A stretch of DNA of 8,462 bases from positions 1 to 8,462 of the forward strand of contig JASLGB010000143.1 of assembly GCA_030150315.1 (NCBI GenBank), read 5' to 3'. The DNA comes from Dokdonella sp. (GTDB taxonomy: Bacteria; Pseudomonadota; Gammaproteobacteria; Xanthomonadales; Rhodanobacteraceae). The notes beneath the pieces are model-generated. The model ran no database searches and had not been told where the DNA came from. It was given only the letters and a program-made list of their open reading frames with translations. Shown piece by piece: positions 5,988 through 8,462 of this stretch. The position numbers and the translations under genes are program-made. Position 1 is the first letter of the stretch; each line of letters starts with the position of its first letter.

Positions 5988-6869
5988 TCAGCCGGCCCAG
6001 CCGGCGATGACGCAGAGCGCGATCAACGCGATCCACAGATGCAGGATGCGACGCAGCACCGTGCGCGCCTGCGCCAGTTCCGCCAGCGGGTCGTCGACAT
6101 CGACTGCGTAGCCGTCGCCGGCCACGACGTCCGAGTCGATGCCGGCTCGCGCCAGCGCGCCGAGAAAGCCGAGATCCAGCGTGAAATAGCCCTGCCCGTG
6201 CGCGGCGTGGTAGTTGCGCCACGTGGCCAGCACGGCATCGAACTCGGTTACCAGGGCCAAAGTCAGCGCGACCAGGTGCGACGGCGCCCAGTCGAGCACC
6301 AGCGCGGCGCGCTCCAGACGCGCGCGCGCCTGACCGTCCAGCTCGTCGGCGAATGACGGATGCCGCGCCAAAAGCTGCACGAGGCGGTAGGCGAGCGCAC
6401 CGGCGGGACCGAGCACGACGAACCAGAACAACACGCCGAACCAGCGCGACAACGCCGACGCGAACGTTGCCTCGACCAGCGGTGCGGACTGGAACGGCAG
6501 CGGCTCGCGCGATGGCACCGGACGCAACTGTTGCGCGGCGGAGCTTCGGCGGTCGCTGTCGGGCGCCTTCAGCACCGCTTCGATGCCGGCATCCAGATCG
6601 CGCGGCCCCCAGGCGTAGAACAGCACGCAGGCTGCAAACGCGAGCGCGGCGAATCCGAACAGCACCTGCTGCAGCACACTGACCGCAAGTACGCAGGCGA
6701 GAAACACCACCAGCACGATCCACAGCGGCGACAGGGTGCCGTCACGGCCGTTCCAGTGCTGCGCCCATTGCTTGAGCCAGGAGAAGTCGCGCAGGCGCGC
6801 GAGGTCGGGCGCGGCGTGTGCCGCGGCGACGACCAGCAGTGCCGCCAACAGGGTCTGTGCCATGTGCAT
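5988..6869 (-). CDS. ampE: AmpE-family inner-membrane protein
   Basis: The product is a 293-aa polytopic membrane protein of the AmpE family, related to CobD/CbiB. AmpE was described with AmpD in beta-lactamase induction and peptidoglycan recycling; its biochemical role is still unclear. Family-like features are WFGVLFWFVVLGPAGALAYRLVQLLA at about 143-168, LDWAPSHLVALTLAL at 192-206, and hydrophobic segments near 4-20, 48-88 and 276-291. Length agrees with E. coli AmpE (about 284 aa). The frame is open to 6938, but I chose ATG 6869 because GGGAA lies 7 bases before it and the protein then starts at the first hydrophobic segment; ATG 6863 is possible. ampD, the usual partner, is not adjacent. 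Upstream on the same strand is nudC, 96 bases away with a long inverted repeat between. A TAGAAT hexamer (minus strand, 6907-6912) might serve as a -10, without a good -35. Confidence 0.85.
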   Translation of the reverse strand: MHMAQTLLAALLVVAAAHAAPDLARLRDFSWLKQWAQHWNGRDGTLSPLWIVLVVFLACVLAVSVLQQVLFGFAALAFAACVLFYAWGPRDLDAGIEAVLKAPDSDRRSSAAQQLRPVPSREPLPFQSAPLVEATFASALSRWFGVLFWFVVLGPAGALAYRLVQLLARHPSFADELDGQARARLERAALVLDWAPSHLVALTLALVTEFDAVLATWRNYHAAHGQGYFTLDLGFLGALARAGIDSDVVAGDGYAVDVDDPLAELAQARTVLRRILHLWIALIALCVIAGWAG

Positions 6870-6912
6870 CGTGGAGTTCCCGTTTCTTGCGCGCGGAAGT
6901 CGCTCGATTCTA

Positions 6913-6961
6913 GCCGCGCCCAACGCGGAATGTGGCACACGCGCGCAGCATCGGGCGCGGC
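6913..6961. repeat. 9-bp inverted repeat between nudC and ampE
   Basis: GCCGCGCCC at 6913-6921 pairs perfectly with GGGCGCGGC at 6953-6961 across a 31-nt loop. It begins 4 bases after the nudC stop. No T-run follows on the minus strand (TAGAAT comes next), so it may stabilise the erpA-nudC message or attenuate into ampE and is not a standard terminator. Confidence 0.45.
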
Positions 6962-6965
6962 GGAC

Positions 6966-7904
6966 TCAACGCGACTGCAGCGAGGACAGTTCGATGCCGC
7001 TGTGGTGGCGCAGCCAGTCCGCGATGAGCTCGTGCGAAACCGAGACGCGTGGCGGCAGAACGAGACGGCTGTTGCGCACGTCATCGACGAGTTCGCCGGG
7101 AGAGAACCAGCGCGCTTCGCTCAGCTCGGTGCCCAGCCGGATCGTCGGATCGATGGCGTCGGCACGGAATCCGAGCATCAGCGAGGCCGGAAACGGCCAC
7201 GGCTGCGAGGAGTGGTAACGGCACGCACCGACGCGGACGCCGGACTCCTCGAACACCTCGCGGCGCACCGCGTCTTCGAGCGATTCGCCCGGCTCGATGA
7301 AACCGGCCAGCGTGGAGAAACGGTTCACCGCCCAGGTCGCCTGACGGCCGAGCAGGCAGCGTCCGTCGTGCTCGACGATGACGATCATCGCCGGGTCGGT
7401 CCGCGGGAAATGCTCGATCCCGCAGTCGGCATTGGTGCACAGCGCGCGATGCCCGAGCGCCACCAGCGCCAACGGTGCGCCACACGCCGGACACCAGCGC
7501 GTGCGCGAATGCCAGTGCGCGTAGGCGCGTGCATAGGCGAACGCGCCCGCGTCGAAGGCCGGGAACTGCATGCCGGCGTTGCGCAGGTCGATGAAGTCGG
7601 CACCGATCGCCGCGGCGATGGCGACGGCATCGGCGCTGGCAAGATGCAGCATGCACAGCGCACCGCCGGTATCGGCGCCGAGATAGGTCGGCACCTTGTC
7701 CGGCGCGAACATCGCGCGCTCCTGCGCATCGAGCAGTCGCAGGCCGTTCCGTTCCGGCGTGCACAGCCCACGGCCGTCGTCGGTCACGACCAGGAAGCGC
7801 GTGCGCGGATCGGCCAGTTGCGCGGCGCCCCATTCCGGGTCGTCGCGCCGCTCGGCGTTGCGCTCCAGGGGATGTGCGGCGAAGACGTTGACGCGATCGC
7901 TCAT
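6966..7904 (-). CDS. nudC: NADH pyrophosphatase / NAD-capped RNA decapping Nudix hydrolase
   Basis: NudC hydrolyses NAD(H) to NMN(H) and AMP and removes NAD caps from RNA 5' ends in the cytoplasm. The 312-aa product has all family marks. There is an N-terminal NudC domain (~1-130) and a zinc ribbon with C138, C141, C156 and C161 (CPACG...CTNADC). The Nudix box spans 201-223: G201, E207, R215, E216, E219, E220 and G222 fit GX5EX7REUXEEXGU. After it comes SQPWPFP at 233-239, the signature of the NADH pyrophosphatase subgroup. The protein is longer than E. coli NudC (257 aa), mainly in the N-terminal domain, as is common outside enterobacteria. ATG 7904 is preceded by GGGGAG at 6 bases. It follows erpA by 57 bases on the same strand, likely co-transcribed. 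No lesion seen. Confidence 0.97.
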   Translation of the reverse strand: MSDRVNVFAAHPLERNAERRDDPEWGAAQLADPRTRFLVVTDDGRGLCTPERNGLRLLDAQERAMFAPDKVPTYLGADTGGALCMLHLASADAVAIAAAIGADFIDLRNAGMQFPAFDAGAFAYARAYAHWHSRTRWCPACGAPLALVALGHRALCTNADCGIEHFPRTDPAMIVIVEHDGRCLLGRQATWAVNRFSTLAGFIEPGESLEDAVRREVFEESGVRVGACRYHSSQPWPFPASLMLGFRADAIDPTIRLGTELSEARWFSPGELVDDVRNSRLVLPPRVSVSHELIADWLRHHSGIELSSLQSR

Positions 7905-7910
7905 GCCCAG

Positions 7911-7916
7911 CTCCCC
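7911..7916 (-). promoter_or_regulatory. Shine-Dalgarno of nudC
   Basis: On the minus strand GGGGAG lies 6 bases before the ATG at 7904 and settles the nudC start. Confidence 0.7.
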
Positions 7917-7961
7917 TGTTGTCGCGTCACGCCATCGGGCGAGGCCATGCGCGACGGATAT

Positions 7962-8330
7962 TCAGACGGCGAACGACGAGCCGCAGCCGCAGGTCGTCTT
8001 CGCGTTCGGATTGCGGATGACGAACTGCGCACCGGTCAGCGACTCGCTGTAGTCGATCTCGGCGCCGGAGAGGTACTGCAGGCTGAGCGGGTCGACCAGC
8101 AGGGTCACGCCGTCGCGATCGACCGCGAAGTCGTCCTCGGCACGCTCTTCATCGAAGGTGAAGCCGTACTGGAAGCCGGAGCAGCCACCGCCGCTGATGT
8201 AGACGCGCAGCTTGAGCTCGGGATTGCCTTCCTCGGCGATCAGTTCGCGCACCTTGCCGGCCGCGGCCTGCGTGAACACAAGCGGCGCCGATTCTGCGTC
8301 GAGGTAGGTGGGAGTGAAGGTATCGGTCAT
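7962..8330 (-). CDS. erpA: Iron-sulfur cluster insertion protein ErpA
   Basis: ErpA is an A-type carrier that receives Fe-S clusters from the assembly machinery and passes them to apoproteins such as IspG in the cytoplasm. The 122-aa product carries the three cluster-binding cysteines: C50 in ISGGGCSGFQY, and C114 and C116 in TTCGCGSSF near the C-terminus. YGFTFDE and DPLSLQYLSGAEIDY are typical of the family, and the ErpA-like ending separates it from IscA less clearly than the cysteines define the superfamily. The short N-terminal extension (MTDTFTPTYLDAESAPLVFT) matches ErpA of other gammaproteobacteria in length. ATG 8330 has no good ribosome site, but earlier starts are not available near it. 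The upstream gene ends 52 bases away on the same strand. Iron or IscR control is common for erpA, though I see no clear site. Confidence 0.95.
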   Translation of the reverse strand: MTDTFTPTYLDAESAPLVFTQAAAGKVRELIAEEGNPELKLRVYISGGGCSGFQYGFTFDEERAEDDFAVDRDGVTLLVDPLSLQYLSGAEIDYSESLTGAQFVIRNPNAKTTCGCGSSFAV

Positions 8331-8382
8331 GGCGGCAGGAATGCGGGAGCGAACGGAGAGATCGCGTCTGCGAGTGCCGATT

Positions 8383-8462
8383 TCAAGCTTCCGCCAAGGC
8401 GACCTTGCCGGTCGGCTCCGGCGACGGCAGGCGTCGCTGCTCGGCGTGGTACAGCATCTGGC
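8383..8462 (-). CDS. 3' end of an unidentified gene
   Basis: On the minus strand a frame open from the window edge reads QMLYHAEQRR then LPSPEPTGKVALAEA and stops at TGA (8383-8385), 52 bases before erpA. Its codons have the same GC-rich third positions as neighbouring genes, and orientation and spacing suit a gene upstream of erpA in one operon. Only about 26 residues are present; the tail looks disordered (Pro/Glu/Ala) and I cannot assign a family. Confidence 0.5.
   Translation of the reverse strand, partial: QMLYHAEQRRLPSPEPTGKVALAEA

Overview
The window is GC-rich and reads as a chromosomal fragment of a gammaproteobacterium, most plausibly Lysobacterales/Xanthomonadales. That placement rests on ErpA, NudC and AmpE together, on the high GC of third codon positions, and on an LplT-like permease fused to a PlsC acyltransferase. 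It is an inference from protein character, not from a marker gene.

Left part (1-2170). A hairpin-rich segment with no recognisable gene (about 1-270) abuts the last ~64 codons of purD (to 470). The rest of PurD is absent, so purD is cut by an insertion or an assembly join. A secreted or periplasmic tetratricopeptide-repeat protein lies convergently on the minus strand (494-2170). Its signal peptide is encoded, but the only upstream ATG is followed at once by TGA.

Middle (2171-5981). Transcribed rightward are a 624-aa MFS permease/acyltransferase fusion (2340-4214) and then two related membrane genes that look translationally coupled (ATGA overlap at 5380-5383). Both membrane genes are broken in the sequence as given. 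The first has a one-base excess in a seven-C run just after its start. The second has an in-frame TAG at codon 25 and a -1 shift near 5662. The two share a module: a membrane helix, then a 'TLTAE...LPW' segment that may begin a small PH-like cytoplasmic domain.

Right part (5988-8462). An intact minus-strand set: the 3' end of an unidentified gene (8383-8462), erpA (Fe-S insertion), nudC (NADH pyrophosphatase / NAD-RNA decapping) and ampE (inner-membrane protein). Spacing allows one operon, although a long inverted repeat lies between nudC and ampE.

The unusual thing is the clustering of lesions. Purine synthesis, the TPR gene and both coupled membrane genes each carry a gene-breaking change within about 5.7 kb, while the right-hand genes are clean. 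This may be real gene decay, phase variation at the poly-C tract, or sequencing and assembly error near a contig end. I found no RNA gene, CRISPR array or convincing new defence or biosynthetic system. No gap between genes exceeds about 170 bases apart from the 1-270 segment.
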